DNA of 31,943 bases from Candidatus Saccharimonadia bacterium (GTDB lineage Bacteria; Patescibacteriota; Saccharimonadia; Saccharimonadales; SZUA-47), in contig CALLJT010000048.1 in NCBI GenBank assembly GCA_938050265.1, forward strand, positions 1-31,943, written 5' to 3'. This document shows positions 8,658 through 17,229 of the stretch, piece by piece; positions within the stretch are counted from its first letter, which is position 1, and the number at the start of each line of letters is the position of its first letter. Made by a program: the position numbers and the translations under genes. Under the pieces are notes generated by a model, which ran no database searches, was not told the origin of the DNA, and saw nothing but the letters and a program-made list of their open reading frames with translations.

Positions 8658-9497
8658 ATGTACAAAAAACTACTATCATTATCAGCACTTGCAACAGCGG
8701 GAATGATGATTGCACCAGGCGCGAGTGGCTCTGCACAAGCGATGGACATGCATTCAGACTCACCGCTGACCTGTTCGATTGCGGCAAGTAATGCGAACCA
8801 CCCAAGTCAAATGATCGCAGACGGTGAACACGTCAGTCTTCATACCAACGTGCGTATGCATGTGCAGACAAACATGGACAACAACGTATCGTACGACTGG
8901 GTTGTCGCAACAGACGCGATGGGAGCAGTCGATCAGCCGGTATACGGTGCAACCTGGAGCTACACGACATGGAACGGTGACCCCGTACAGTTCATCGTCA
9001 CAGCGTCTCACCACGAAACAGGTCAGACTGCAATGTGCGATCACACGGTCAACATGAACATGCTCAACGAAGAGGCTCAGTCCAACACAATCGTTGATGC
9101 AGCAGTCGCAACAGACGCATTGTCCACTCTTGTTGCAGCAGTCACCGCAGCTGACCTAGTAGAAACGCTCAGCAGCGAAGGACCGTTCACCGTGTTTGCT
9201 CCGACAAACGACGCATTTGCAGCAGTTGACCAGGACACGCTTGCATCACTCCTGATGCCAGAAAACAAACAAGCACTCACCGACATCCTCACCTACCATG
9301 TAGTAGCTGGAGAAGTTGCAGCGAGTGATCTATATGACGGACAAGTCATCACAACTGTACTCGGCCAAGAACTCATGGTCAGTGTCGATGAAAACGGCGT
9401 ACGTATCAACGACTCAACCGTAGCGATTGCAGATGTCATGACAGACAACGGCATCGTGCATGTCATAGACGCTGTGCTCTTGCCAGCATCGAACTAG
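8658..9497 (+). CDS. Secreted FAS1 (fasciclin) domain protein
   Basis: A 279-residue exported protein. Residues 1-28 are a signal peptide (KK start, hydrophobic core, cleavage near AQA). Residues about 36-135 form a beta-rich module with two cysteines (39 and 127) that could pair. Residues about 143-277 are a FAS1 domain with H1 box TVFAPTNDAF (178-187), the central YH (213-214) and H2 box GIVHVIDAVLLP. No cell-wall anchor or C-terminal helix is present, so it is probably released or held non-covalently. FAS1 domains mediate adhesion. GAGGGG lies upstream of the ATG with normal spacing, and a strong terminator follows. It is divergent from the response regulator, which may control it. Confidence 0.92.
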   Translation: MYKKLLSLSALATAGMMIAPGASGSAQAMDMHSDSPLTCSIAASNANHPSQMIADGEHVSLHTNVRMHVQTNMDNNVSYDWVVATDAMGAVDQPVYGATWSYTTWNGDPVQFIVTASHHETGQTAMCDHTVNMNMLNEEAQSNTIVDAAVATDALSTLVAAVTAADLVETLSSEGPFTVFAPTNDAFAAVDQDTLASLLMPENKQALTDILTYHVVAGEVAASDLYDGQVITTVLGQELMVSVDENGVRINDSTVAIADVMTDNGIVHVIDAVLLPASN

Positions 9498-9516
9498 TAC
9501 GCACCCCTACGATAGA

Positions 9517-9546
9517 AAACCCATTCTCTGACGAGAATGGGTTTTT
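9517..9546 (+). terminator. Rho-independent terminator of the FAS1 gene
   Basis: A perfect 12-bp stem with arms AAACCCATTCTC and GAGAATGGGTTT around a TGAC tetraloop, followed by more T residues. It starts 20 nt after the FAS1 stop codon. The A-rich 5' arm could also make it work in the opposite direction. Confidence 0.93.
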
Positions 9547-9638
9547 CTGTACACGACAAACAGACCCTGTTTGGAACAATGGCATCAAGCCACTACTACC
9601 TATTAAAAAAGGGCCTTTACTGGTATCTATTTTTGTAG

Positions 9639-9685
9639 GCATCGAGACGCACAGGTGTGCAGAAACTCTCGATGCACGTTGTTTT
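9639..9685 (+). terminator. Second hairpin with T-tract in the intergenic region; possible ncRNA 3' end
   Basis: GCATCGAGA (9639-9647) and TCTCGATGC (9667-9675) form a perfect 9-bp stem that encloses a smaller GCACA/TGTGC hairpin, followed by TTGTTTTTAT. The FAS1 gene already has its terminator upstream, and the next gene ends on the other strand at 9781, so this plus-strand terminator has no obvious coding transcript to end. It may be a back-up terminator or mark the end of a short RNA starting after 9546. The rest of 9547-9780 shows no gene. Confidence 0.5.
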
Positions 9686-9780
9686 TATGTTGAAAAGCGG
9701 TCAGTCAGATGGCTTTGTAGTCAACACTACTAACGTACCACGGATCACTCACAGCTGCAACGACACTCATACGAAACCTA

Positions 9781-11973
9781 CTAATCGTCAGTTGCGCTAC
9801 TACTGTCGTCTTTCGGGAGGCTGAAGCCGAATGTGCTGCCTGTGCCTTCGACTGATTTGAATATGATAGAACCGCCGTGGCCTATGATGACTTTCTTGGC
9901 CATAAATAATCCGAGCCCGGTACCATCTGGGCGGGTTTTTTTCGCGTTGTCTGCACGATAAAACTTAGTGAACAAATGATGCTGCTGTTCTTTCGGCACG
10001 CCTATGCCACTGTCCACGACGGAGAATTCCACAGTGCGACTCTTCTCTATCAGCACGACCGTGATAACCCCTCCTGGGGGAGTATAGTAAATTGCGTTGT
10101 CTACAAAGTTCATAATCACTTGGCGGATTTTTGTCTCGTCAAGCTGCAGTTCCGGAAACCCAGACGGCTGGACATAGCGCAGCGTGATGTCTTTTGCACT
10201 CGCACCTGTGCGTATCTGGTTGATCTCAGTCTGGACTATATCTGGCAACAGTGCTGGCTGCTTGTCTATGACGAATTTACCTGTCCGCAAGCGAGATACA
10301 TTCAGTAAATCGGCGATCAAGTTTACCATCTGCTGCGAACTAAACATTGCTTGTTCTAGCATCTCTTTTTGCTTGTCGTTTACCTCACCCACGTCACCAT
10401 CTGCGACCATACTGACATACCCTTTTACACTCGTCAGTGGCGTGCGCAACTGATGGCTCGCCATAGATATAAACTCGTCTTTCGCCTCATCGAGAGCCTT
10501 GAGCTTCTTGTTGCTTTTCTGCAGGTCAGACGTCGCGTTGTCTATACGGTTCTGGAGTGTCACGTTGAACTGCTGAATTTCCTCAAACCGCAGCGCGTTT
10601 TCAACGGCTAGCTCGAGCTCACTGCCCACTATGTCCAGTATGCGAACATCGTCAGTCGTGTACGGGTTGCCGCTTCGCTTCTGCCCGAGCAGCAGATACC
10701 CAATACCGTCCACCTCGATGTCTACGCTATTGACGACACGCACGAGAATACTTATCCCTCGTGCACGTAGGATCTCGATAACTCGCCGCTCCTGTGGAGT
10801 CTCTGCATCTTGCAGCGTATAGATGACTTTTCTGTGGATTTTCGGCAACAGTGTATGTAGTTCATTGGCATCGTCATCGGATAGATTACTCCCATAGTCG
10901 CCGACCATCCTACTGTCGTAGTACGACGTATCGAGCAGGAAAAAGCTCACAAATTCTGATTTGATGTCTTTCTCGATCAGCTTGCAGCTTTTTTTCAGCA
11001 GCTCCTCGGTGTCGATGTTGGCAACCAGCACGTTGTTTAGATCATCCAAAAACTGCTGCGGATCATACGCATCCCTATAAAAGATACTATTGGTAACCCG
11101 ATCAAACCGCTTCTTCGCATATGGATACAACAGGACAAGCGGTATCGTTAGAGTCATATTCAGCAGTAACTGCGAGACAGATAGACTCATACTATCGCTG
11201 GCGACAAACTGCAAAATGTACGTAAACCCTGCGTAGAATACTATCAACAAACTGATGGCCAACACATATGCAAACGTACGCGCTACTACTGCTCGAATGT
11301 CGAAAAGTTTGTGCTTGAGCATCGCGTAAGCAATAAAAAATACAAATATTATTGTAAATAATGGCCCAGACCAAGTGTACCCATAGACATTAATCCAAGG
11401 TAAATATAAATTAAAATATGTAGCAAAAGCACCAGCAGTAACAAGACCAAGGAGTATTGAAGTTATCTGACGCTTTCGTCGCTCGCCCTGTTTGTTACGG
11501 TTCGTGTACAGCAAGAAAAGAGCAACCACATAGTAACTCAGGATGAGGAATGTATAGAGTAAGTATGAGTGGCTCTTCAGATTAACCGTCGAGCCGTGCC
11601 CGAGCGGCTTACCGATCGTAAATAAAAAATCCTCCGTAAAGATGAGGGGGACTAAAAAAGCCAGCCATGAAAAAACTGGAAAGTATACATAAAGCACTCC
11701 CTTCGGCAGCCCTAGAAACGCACCAACAAAAACCAACAAAGACGCATTCATGGTCATAGCTGATATGTAGTAGCTCTTCACTGCTGAGGCTTGTACGTCA
11801 ACCGTACCCACACTATAGAAAATTATTATGCCGACACACCAAGATGATATTGACGCAGTCAAGACAGCGAAAGCCCTACTTGACAACTCCTTGGGATTCG
11901 AAAGATACACGAACAGGCCAAGTCCAAGATTCAATAAAGCAGTAAATACTAAAAAAGGTATAGCGAAGTGCAC
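9781..11973 (-). CDS. Multi-helix membrane histidine kinase with GAF-like region
   Basis: A 730-residue kinase. The N-terminal 255 residues hold about seven to eight hydrophobic helices of the kind called histidine-kinase N-terminal 7TM region, with a further helix near 268-285. A GAF-like region spans about 305-465, followed by a short coiled coil (468-500). HisKA has H-box MASHQLRTPL with acceptor His 507; HATPase has N-box FVDNAIYYT, G1 DSGIGVP (654-660) and G2 GTGLGLFMAKK. The tail is acidic and short. GTG at 11973 follows AGAGGTG and lies 19 nt after the stop of the methyltransferase gene on the same strand. No response regulator is adjacent; the stand-alone receiver protein at 13991 is a candidate partner. 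Confidence 0.92.
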   Translation of the reverse strand: MHFAIPFLVFTALLNLGLGLFVYLSNPKELSSRAFAVLTASISSWCVGIIIFYSVGTVDVQASAVKSYYISAMTMNASLLVFVGAFLGLPKGVLYVYFPVFSWLAFLVPLIFTEDFLFTIGKPLGHGSTVNLKSHSYLLYTFLILSYYVVALFLLYTNRNKQGERRKRQITSILLGLVTAGAFATYFNLYLPWINVYGYTWSGPLFTIIFVFFIAYAMLKHKLFDIRAVVARTFAYVLAISLLIVFYAGFTYILQFVASDSMSLSVSQLLLNMTLTIPLVLLYPYAKKRFDRVTNSIFYRDAYDPQQFLDDLNNVLVANIDTEELLKKSCKLIEKDIKSEFVSFFLLDTSYYDSRMVGDYGSNLSDDDANELHTLLPKIHRKVIYTLQDAETPQERRVIEILRARGISILVRVVNSVDIEVDGIGYLLLGQKRSGNPYTTDDVRILDIVGSELELAVENALRFEEIQQFNVTLQNRIDNATSDLQKSNKKLKALDEAKDEFISMASHQLRTPLTSVKGYVSMVADGDVGEVNDKQKEMLEQAMFSSQQMVNLIADLLNVSRLRTGKFVIDKQPALLPDIVQTEINQIRTGASAKDITLRYVQPSGFPELQLDETKIRQVIMNFVDNAIYYTPPGGVITVVLIEKSRTVEFSVVDSGIGVPKEQQHHLFTKFYRADNAKKTRPDGTGLGLFMAKKVIIGHGGSIIFKSVEGTGSTFGFSLPKDDSSSATDD

Positions 11974-11992
11974 CTATCTGCACCTCTTGAGG

Positions 11993-13039
11993 CTATTCGG
12001 TCGGTTTCGTAATGGCAGCAACTGTGTATACATTATCCCCTGCCTGATAAAGTGTTACATGTTCAGGACTAATGCCTGCAGCTACTATTATATCCATAAC
12101 CTTTTCTAAACTCCTAGGACGAATGTACGGCCACCTAACTATTTGCGTTGTAAATGCAAGCTGCGGGTGAGATTCTCGCATGTTACCCAGCACCAGTAGG
12201 CCACCCGGCTTCAGCAAGGAATAAGACGTATTCAAGAATTCTATTGCACCAGGCATCATTTTTTTGATTTTATACTTCCGATATGGCCATGGAGTGGCTG
12301 GAATATACTCGAAAAACCCAAGTATATCAATCGCATCCTGTGACTCAATACCGATTTTTTTCTTGAGTTTCTCAAGCCTCAGTATATTTAGCTTCATGGT
12401 TTTTATTGAAGCATCCACCCCATACTCAGAACGTGCAAGTTTCCTTGCGAACTCGAGGGCTTTCGGATCAATATCCGCAAGAGTCATTTTGATGGTCTTT
12501 CCTTGATGAATAAGCTCTGAGGCTGCATCAAAAATAGGTATCGCTGCCCCGCTTGCAAGACTCGCCCACTTAATCGGGCTCTCGGCTGATGAAGCAACGT
12601 CCTTAAAATGCTCAAACATAACATGAGACATTATCGCTGCGCGACTACGAAGCCCCACACCGTCCAGTGCGTGCGGGAAATATCTCTCCGCGACCTCATC
12701 AAAAGGTGTACCATCAGCTAGTTTTTTCTTATGTGGCTTTTGCAACGGATAGAGTGCTTCAGCAGTCGGCATAAGCGAGCGCCACTTCTCAAGGACATCC
12801 GACTGAGCAAAGAGTCCATCTGAGACGTGATTGTCTTCTGCGTGCTTATAGTCATCCCCTCGAGTACGCTTGTACTCTTCGATAGAAGGAATCAGTTTTG
12901 TGTGTATTTCTTCTGTAACTGATTTTCTAATGTCCGGATTGCTATGTTCGTGTTCATCATCATACTTAACTTCTACAACTGTCGCGCCTGTGCTGTGCTT
13001 GCGTGGCTTGCGAAATGCAACCTTGAGTGAAAATGACAT
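11993..13039 (-). CDS. Class I SAM-dependent methyltransferase
   Basis: A 348-residue protein. The C-terminal two thirds show a Rossmann methyltransferase fold: motif I in WASLASGAAIP (158-167), the acidic end of strand 2 in LADIDPKALEFAR (187-199), then a strand ending in DILGFFEYIP and the post-motif LLKPGGLLVLGNM. The glycine motif SGAAIP is a variant of the usual GxGxG. The N-terminal 150 residues are charged and not recognised. The substrate is unknown. It is the upstream neighbour of the membrane kinase on the same strand, 19 nt apart, probably one transcript. The upstream region 13040-13185 is AT-rich and holds the divergent acyltransferase promoter. Confidence 0.75.
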   Translation of the reverse strand: MSFSLKVAFRKPRKHSTGATVVEVKYDDEHEHSNPDIRKSVTEEIHTKLIPSIEEYKRTRGDDYKHAEDNHVSDGLFAQSDVLEKWRSLMPTAEALYPLQKPHKKKLADGTPFDEVAERYFPHALDGVGLRSRAAIMSHVMFEHFKDVASSAESPIKWASLASGAAIPIFDAASELIHQGKTIKMTLADIDPKALEFARKLARSEYGVDASIKTMKLNILRLEKLKKKIGIESQDAIDILGFFEYIPATPWPYRKYKIKKMMPGAIEFLNTSYSLLKPGGLLVLGNMRESHPQLAFTTQIVRWPYIRPRSLEKVMDIIVAAGISPEHVTLYQAGDNVYTVAAITKPTE

Positions 13040-13166
13040 ATGTTTTCTTTACGGCCTCTCTGTGTATTGTGGATCTTTTTTTGCTTAAAGTGCAATTTTT
13101 CTAATGATTTGAATACTTAATTACAAAATTACTATAGCATAAGAGTGCACATTTTTCAACACAATA

Positions 13167-13195
13167 TTGTATATATTTCATTTTTGTGATAAAAT
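13167..13195 (+). promoter_or_regulatory. Sigma70-type promoter for the acyltransferase gene
   Basis: TTGTAT (13167-13172) and TAAAAT (13190-13195) are separated by exactly 17 nt in an AT-rich stretch. Transcription would start near 13202, almost at the ATG at 13204. Either the message is leaderless or translation starts at the ATG at 13258. Confidence 0.55.
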
Positions 13196-13203
13196 ATACT
13201 TCA

Positions 13204-13908
13204 ATGAAAACCTGCTGGAAACGGCATGAGATATATCACGTTGGAGATACTCGCATAATGAGCTACCCTGAACATGTTATGGAACGGCACTCTAAATTCG
13301 ATTGGTTTTACATCCGCTGGTGCAGCATACTCACAGTGCGGCTTGTTAAAGCCTGGCTCAGAATAGCTCGCACACCCACTTATTCCGTGCGACTAAACAA
13401 CTTACAATCTACGCATCCTATAGTAATCGCTGCGAACCATCAATCCCTCATGGATGCTCCAACTATGTATGCATCCCTATCGTTCATGAACCTCTACAGA
13501 CTGTCGCCGACCAAGTTCATGTCATGGCACAAATACTACAACAATCCGAAGTTTAAATTCTGGATGTACTCAACCGGCTGCTATCCGTCACATGGCCCTG
13601 GATTAACTGGTACCGAAGCTGCTGTTGAGTACGCCAAACGTGGCTATGTGTCGTTCATATTCCCTGAAGGCAAACGCACCAAACCTGCCGATCGACAACC
13701 AGCCTATTCCGGTATCAGCAAAACACTTGCGCAGCTCCCCGATGCGCGGCTCATACTCGTACATATCGACTGGGAGCCACGGACCAAGCTGCTGTCGAGG
13801 CCAGAAGTTTCTGTGACGTTTGCAGATGCACCAGACGAACTGGATCGGTCGAACCCTGACGCAATCATGGACGCGATCTACGCACTCCAAGGCACAGTTA
13901 GCGCCTGA
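13204..13908 (+). CDS. PlsC-like 1-acylglycerol-3-phosphate acyltransferase
   Basis: A protein of about 234 residues with the two diagnostic acyltransferase blocks: HX4D in NHQSLMDA (His 79, Asp 84) and FPEGKRT (near 153-159) for glycerol-phosphate binding. It should transfer an acyl chain to lysophosphatidic acid or a related lipid at the inner face of the membrane. One amphipathic to hydrophobic helix (about 36-55) may anchor it. The ATG at 13204 has no Shine-Dalgarno sequence; the ATG at 13258 has GGAG 11 nt upstream and would give 216 residues. Many CPR bacteria lack full lipid synthesis but keep acyltransferases to remodel scavenged lipids, which would fit here. Confidence 0.85.
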   Translation: MKTCWKRHEIYHVGDTRIMSYPEHVMERHSKFDWFYIRWCSILTVRLVKAWLRIARTPTYSVRLNNLQSTHPIVIAANHQSLMDAPTMYASLSFMNLYRLSPTKFMSWHKYYNNPKFKFWMYSTGCYPSHGPGLTGTEAAVEYAKRGYVSFIFPEGKRTKPADRQPAYSGISKTLAQLPDARLILVHIDWEPRTKLLSRPEVSVTFADAPDELDRSNPDAIMDAIYALQGTVSA

Positions 13909-13923
13909 TGACTGCAGAAAAAC

Positions 13924-13939
13924 TGTGATATAGATCACT
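13924..13939. promoter_or_regulatory. CRP-like inverted repeat upstream of the receiver protein
   Basis: TGTGA-N6-TCACT, with GTGAT/ATCAC as perfect arms, lies about 55-65 nt upstream of the next start codon. The pattern resembles a CRP/FNR-type operator, but no such regulator is in the window and CPR genomes often lack one. It may simply be part of a short terminator after the acyltransferase gene. Confidence 0.3.
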
Positions 13940-13960
13940 ATGCAAGTGTAGTATTGTAGC

Positions 13961-13990
13961 TTGCGTGGTTGAGTGCGGTGAGCGTACACT
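13961..13990 (+). promoter_or_regulatory. Weak promoter-like boxes abutting the receiver gene
   Basis: TTGCGT (13961-13966) and TACACT (13985-13990) are 18 nt apart. Each matches four of six consensus positions. Transcription would begin near 13997, which is the second ATG of the gene. Confidence 0.3.
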
Positions 13991-14374
13991 ATGATTATGC
14001 CTAAAATTGCTGTTATTGAAGACGACATCGCTATAGCCCAAATGTACCGCATGAAATTCGAGGCACTCGACTGGGAAGTCGAAACTGCTAACAACGGCGT
14101 ATTTGGCCTGCAACTCTGTGAGCATATGCGACCAGACATTATCCTACTCGACATCATGATGCCAGAAATGACTGGTGACGAAATGCTCACCAAACTACGT
14201 GCAACCGACTGGGGCCGCGACATAAAAGTTATCATACTCACAAACATGGGCGAGTCAGAAGTACCTGACGTCGTCAAAACTCTCAACGTCGAAGCATACA
14301 TACTCAAAGCTGACATGACCCCACGCCAGGTCGCTGAACTAATCCAGAAAACCCTCAAAGAACCAGAATCGTAA
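13991..14374 (+). CDS. Stand-alone response regulator receiver protein
   Basis: A 127-residue protein made only of a receiver domain: acidic pair IEDD (9-12), acceptor Asp 54 in ILLDIMMPEM, switch residue in ILTNMG (Thr 84) and Lys 106 in YILKAD. No output domain follows. Such single-domain regulators act by protein contact or as phosphorelay intermediates. A typical N-terminus would be MPKIAVIEDD, that is, the second ATG at 13997. It precedes the MurD-like genes by 12 nt and could share their transcript, which would link signalling to wall-precursor synthesis. The nearby membrane kinase (9781-11973) lacks an adjacent regulator and is a possible partner. Confidence 0.92.
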   Translation: MIMPKIAVIEDDIAIAQMYRMKFEALDWEVETANNGVFGLQLCEHMRPDIILLDIMMPEMTGDEMLTKLRATDWGRDIKVIILTNMGESEVPDVVKTLNVEAYILKADMTPRQVAELIQKTLKEPES

Positions 14375-14386
14375 CAGAGTTCGTAC

Positions 14387-15748
14387 ATGAAAATAGCGCT
14401 TATCGGCTGGGGACTCGAGACACAGAGTGCATATCGCTTTTTTGGTGATGAACATGAGTTTCTCATTGTCAGCGAAGAGCCAAAAAAAGACTTCCCAGAT
14501 GGTGACAATATAACGATCCAAGCAAACACTGCTACCCGTGACCCCGGACTCACAGCGAATGTGACCGATCTAGCGTACCTAAAAGGCATCGACACATGTG
14601 ACAGTGTCGTCGTCACACCAACTGCAAAAAAAACACTCGAAAAAGCGTTCCCAGCGGACCACCCACTCTGGAGAAAAACCACCACCAACACCCAGCTGTT
14701 TTTCGAACACTGCCCGACACGCAACATTGTCGGTGTAACCGGCACAAAAGGCAAAGGAACCACCAGCTCTCTACTCACGTCTATCCTGCGTACAGCCGGT
14801 AAAACAGTACACCTCGGCGGCAACATAGGCACAGCAGCGCTGGATATGCTCCCCGACATCAGTTCAGACGACTGGATTGTTCTGGAGCTCTCCAACTTCC
14901 AGCTATATCGGTTTCCGTATTCGCCGCATATCGCGGTACATCTAATGATGCTACCTGAGCACATAGCGGAGTGGCACCATACGATGGAGGACTACGTCGC
15001 AGCGAAGCGCAACATTTTCGCACATCAGACACAAGCCGACATCGCAGTCTACTACCCCAACGACACTTACTCGACTGCCAACGTGGCGGCGAGCCCCGGT
15101 ACGCACATACCGTATGCCCAGGCACCTGGAGCGCACATAGACAACAAGTCGCTCGTTGTAGGCAGCACAGACGTCATGCCGACAAAAGACTTTGGCCTCA
15201 GAGGCGATCATAACCATCAAAACATCTGTGCAGCGGTGACTGCTGCGTGGCACATTATTCAGGACGTAGACGCGGTCCGTAGTGCTGTGCAGTCGTTTAC
15301 GGGGCTCGAACATAGGCTGCAGCTTGTACGTACTTTCGAAAACGTCCACTACTATGACGACTCGTTCGGAACAACGCCTGACACGGCAGTGGTTGCGATG
15401 GACGCGTTAGCTCAGCCCAAAGTAATGATCGTTGGCGGCCACGACAAAGGCAACGACATGAGTACGATGATCGACAGGTTGTGCGCAGACGACATAACAA
15501 CCGTAATCGGCATAGGTCCGATCGGAAACACTATCGTCGACCAGCTCGCCGCAGCGCACGCTCCAGCCACAACGCACAGCAAGCCAGACTACAACAACTG
15601 GACTATGCCTGAAATAGTCGACATCGCCGCCCAAGCTGCAGCTCCCGGCAGCGCAGTCCTGTTGTCAGCAGGAACGTCAAGCTTCGGCATATTCGACGAC
15701 TATAAAGACCGTGGCAACCAATTCATCACCGCTGTTGAACAACTATAG
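14387..15748 (+). CDS. MurD-like UDP-MurNAc-L-Ala:D-Glu ligase, copy 1
   Basis: A 453-residue Mur ligase. The N-terminal Rossmann segment begins KIALIGWGLET. The central ATPase domain has the P-loop VTGTKGKGTT (117-126), then ELSNFQLYR, a MurD-type phrase. The expected NLxPDHLDxH block appears as LMMLPEHIAEWH, followed by AAKRNIF carrying the lysine equivalent to the carbamylated residue. The C-terminal domain has HRLQLV, YYDDSFGTTPD and a late LLSAGTSSFGIF with DYKDRGNQF, the conserved end of MurD. It should add D-glutamate in the cytoplasm. It lies 12 nt after the receiver gene and 71 nt before a second, divergent MurD-like gene. Which of the two is the true MurD cannot be decided by eye. 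Confidence 0.85.
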   Translation: MKIALIGWGLETQSAYRFFGDEHEFLIVSEEPKKDFPDGDNITIQANTATRDPGLTANVTDLAYLKGIDTCDSVVVTPTAKKTLEKAFPADHPLWRKTTTNTQLFFEHCPTRNIVGVTGTKGKGTTSSLLTSILRTAGKTVHLGGNIGTAALDMLPDISSDDWIVLELSNFQLYRFPYSPHIAVHLMMLPEHIAEWHHTMEDYVAAKRNIFAHQTQADIAVYYPNDTYSTANVAASPGTHIPYAQAPGAHIDNKSLVVGSTDVMPTKDFGLRGDHNHQNICAAVTAAWHIIQDVDAVRSAVQSFTGLEHRLQLVRTFENVHYYDDSFGTTPDTAVVAMDALAQPKVMIVGGHDKGNDMSTMIDRLCADDITTVIGIGPIGNTIVDQLAAAHAPATTHSKPDYNNWTMPEIVDIAAQAAAPGSAVLLSAGTSSFGIFDDYKDRGNQFITAVEQL

Positions 15749-15819
15749 CCCCTGAAACAATACATAACACCACCTCTATACACACACTGAGCAATACGCT
15801 AGAATAATACATAAGCACT

Positions 15820-17094
15820 ATGAATTTTGATATACCTTATTTCGCAGGAAAAACTGTTGTGTATGTTGGCGAGAGCCGAGAACGGTCTAGTTTTCAAGCA
15901 TTTGCGACTGAGCAGCTTGGCGTGACGTCGTTTAAAGCTATTGATCCTACCAACGACCCTCACTGGAAGACTTCGCTCAACGAATACATCGACGGCGACA
16001 AGAGCGCTTCTACAGTAGTCGTAAAAGGACCAGAGATACCCGGCCACACGATGAGTACGTCGTATACGACAGTCGTGCGAATATTTTTCGATTGTCTCCG
16101 TCAGCTTGGCGTCAAAAGCGTCGGGATAACTGGCACCGTGGGCAAATCAACGACGTCAAGCCTTATCGCACACATCCTAAAGACAGCTGGCATGGACGCA
16201 CGACTCTGCGAGGGTGTGGGCAAGCCCATGCTCGACAACCTCACCGACACAACACACGAAACCATCATGATTGTAGAGCTGACGAGCTTCCAACTGGTTG
16301 AACTCGAACTGACTCCGGATATCGCGGTAATCGTCAATCTACGCCGTGACCACCTCGACTACCACGGCACAGTTGAAGCCTACTGGGAATCAAAGCACAA
16401 TATAATGCGAGCGATGGACAACCAACAAGCGGTCGTGTACAGCCCGAAAGACGAAGTCGTTCTGCACTGGCTCGCCGAGTCCAAGTCTCGACAGGTCCCG
16501 ATCGATCCAAACGAAACTGTCGACATGAGCAAAGGCAAACTCATCGGCGAACACAACAAAACGAACTACCTCATGGCAAAAGCAACCGCCAATCTGTTTG
16601 GTGTCAACGGCGCAACATGCCTCCAGGCATACGCGAACTTTGAACCAGTCAGGCATCGCCTACAGCCCGTCCGCACGGTCAAAGGCATTACCTACATCGA
16701 CGACGCCATTGGCGCGAGCCCGAACGCCACCATAGCTGGTATAAAAGCACTGATTCACAACCATGGGCCAGTAGGCTGCGTGATGATAGGCGGCGGCACT
16801 GCGGACTACGACTATACCGAGCTGACCGGACTACTGTACCGAATCGGCATACCAAAGCTCGTGTTCTTCCCAGAAAACGGCCGCATGATCGAGCGTCTCC
16901 TGCCAGAAAACTACACACCAGACACATTCCAGGCAACCGACATGGACGAAGCGGTCAAATGGGCACACGAACACACGCCATCTGGCAGTATCTGCTTGCT
17001 GTCGACTGCGGCACCTGTTGGATCTCTCTGGAGAAGCTTCGAAGAAAAAGGCAGCCTGTTCCAGCAGGCCGTCCTCGCCCTCCCGAACATCTGA
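15820..17094 (+). CDS. MurD-like ligase, copy 2
   Basis: A 424-residue Mur ligase family member. The P-loop is ITGTVGKSTT (103-112), followed by ELTSFQLVEL and a canonical NLRRDHLDYHGT block, with the lysine in ESKHNIM. The C-terminal domain has HRLQPV, YIDDAIGASPNAT and a final region LLSTAAPVGSLW with EEKGSLFQQA, corresponding to MurD's LLSPACASFDQF. The residues expected to bind glutamate differ from copy 1. It could be the main MurD, a ligase for a different amino acid, or a partner subunit. It follows copy 1 on the same strand; TAGAAT at 15800-15805 is a possible own -10 box without a good -35. The stop is followed by a strong palindrome. Confidence 0.82.
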   Translation: MNFDIPYFAGKTVVYVGESRERSSFQAFATEQLGVTSFKAIDPTNDPHWKTSLNEYIDGDKSASTVVVKGPEIPGHTMSTSYTTVVRIFFDCLRQLGVKSVGITGTVGKSTTSSLIAHILKTAGMDARLCEGVGKPMLDNLTDTTHETIMIVELTSFQLVELELTPDIAVIVNLRRDHLDYHGTVEAYWESKHNIMRAMDNQQAVVYSPKDEVVLHWLAESKSRQVPIDPNETVDMSKGKLIGEHNKTNYLMAKATANLFGVNGATCLQAYANFEPVRHRLQPVRTVKGITYIDDAIGASPNATIAGIKALIHNHGPVGCVMIGGGTADYDYTELTGLLYRIGIPKLVFFPENGRMIERLLPENYTPDTFQATDMDEAVKWAHEHTPSGSICLLSTAAPVGSLWRSFEEKGSLFQQAVLALPNI

Positions 17095-17129
17095 CCCCAC
17101 CACCAACATACACAGCCAACCACCCAAGT

Positions 17130-17152
17130 ACCCAAGGGCCAGGCCCTTGGGT
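17130..17152. terminator. Perfect 11-bp palindrome after the MurD-like pair
   Basis: Arms ACCCAAGGGCC and GGCCCTTGGGT are perfectly complementary around a single A. It lies 36 nt after the copy-2 stop. There is no T-tract directly after it, so it may be a transcript-stabilising hairpin, a bidirectional barrier or a repeat rather than a classical terminator. The partial repeat CACCCAAG just upstream matches the left arm. Confidence 0.55.
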
Positions 17153-17229
17153 AGTTATAGCCAAAGAAAAACAAAATAAGTATTTTTGACCAAGCCTGAA
17201 CAGCAATAAAAACTGTTCTCTCGATCACT

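Noticed and set aside
13924..13939. A genuine CRP binding site
   Set aside because: The match is good, but no CRP-family regulator is visible and a single inverted repeat is weak evidence; it is kept only as a low-confidence operator.
13603..14964. A 453-codon open frame on the minus strand
   Set aside because: It runs antisense through the acyltransferase, receiver and MurD-like genes, which all have clear family motifs. Its own sequence is Ser/Val/Arg-rich low complexity, typical of a shadow frame.
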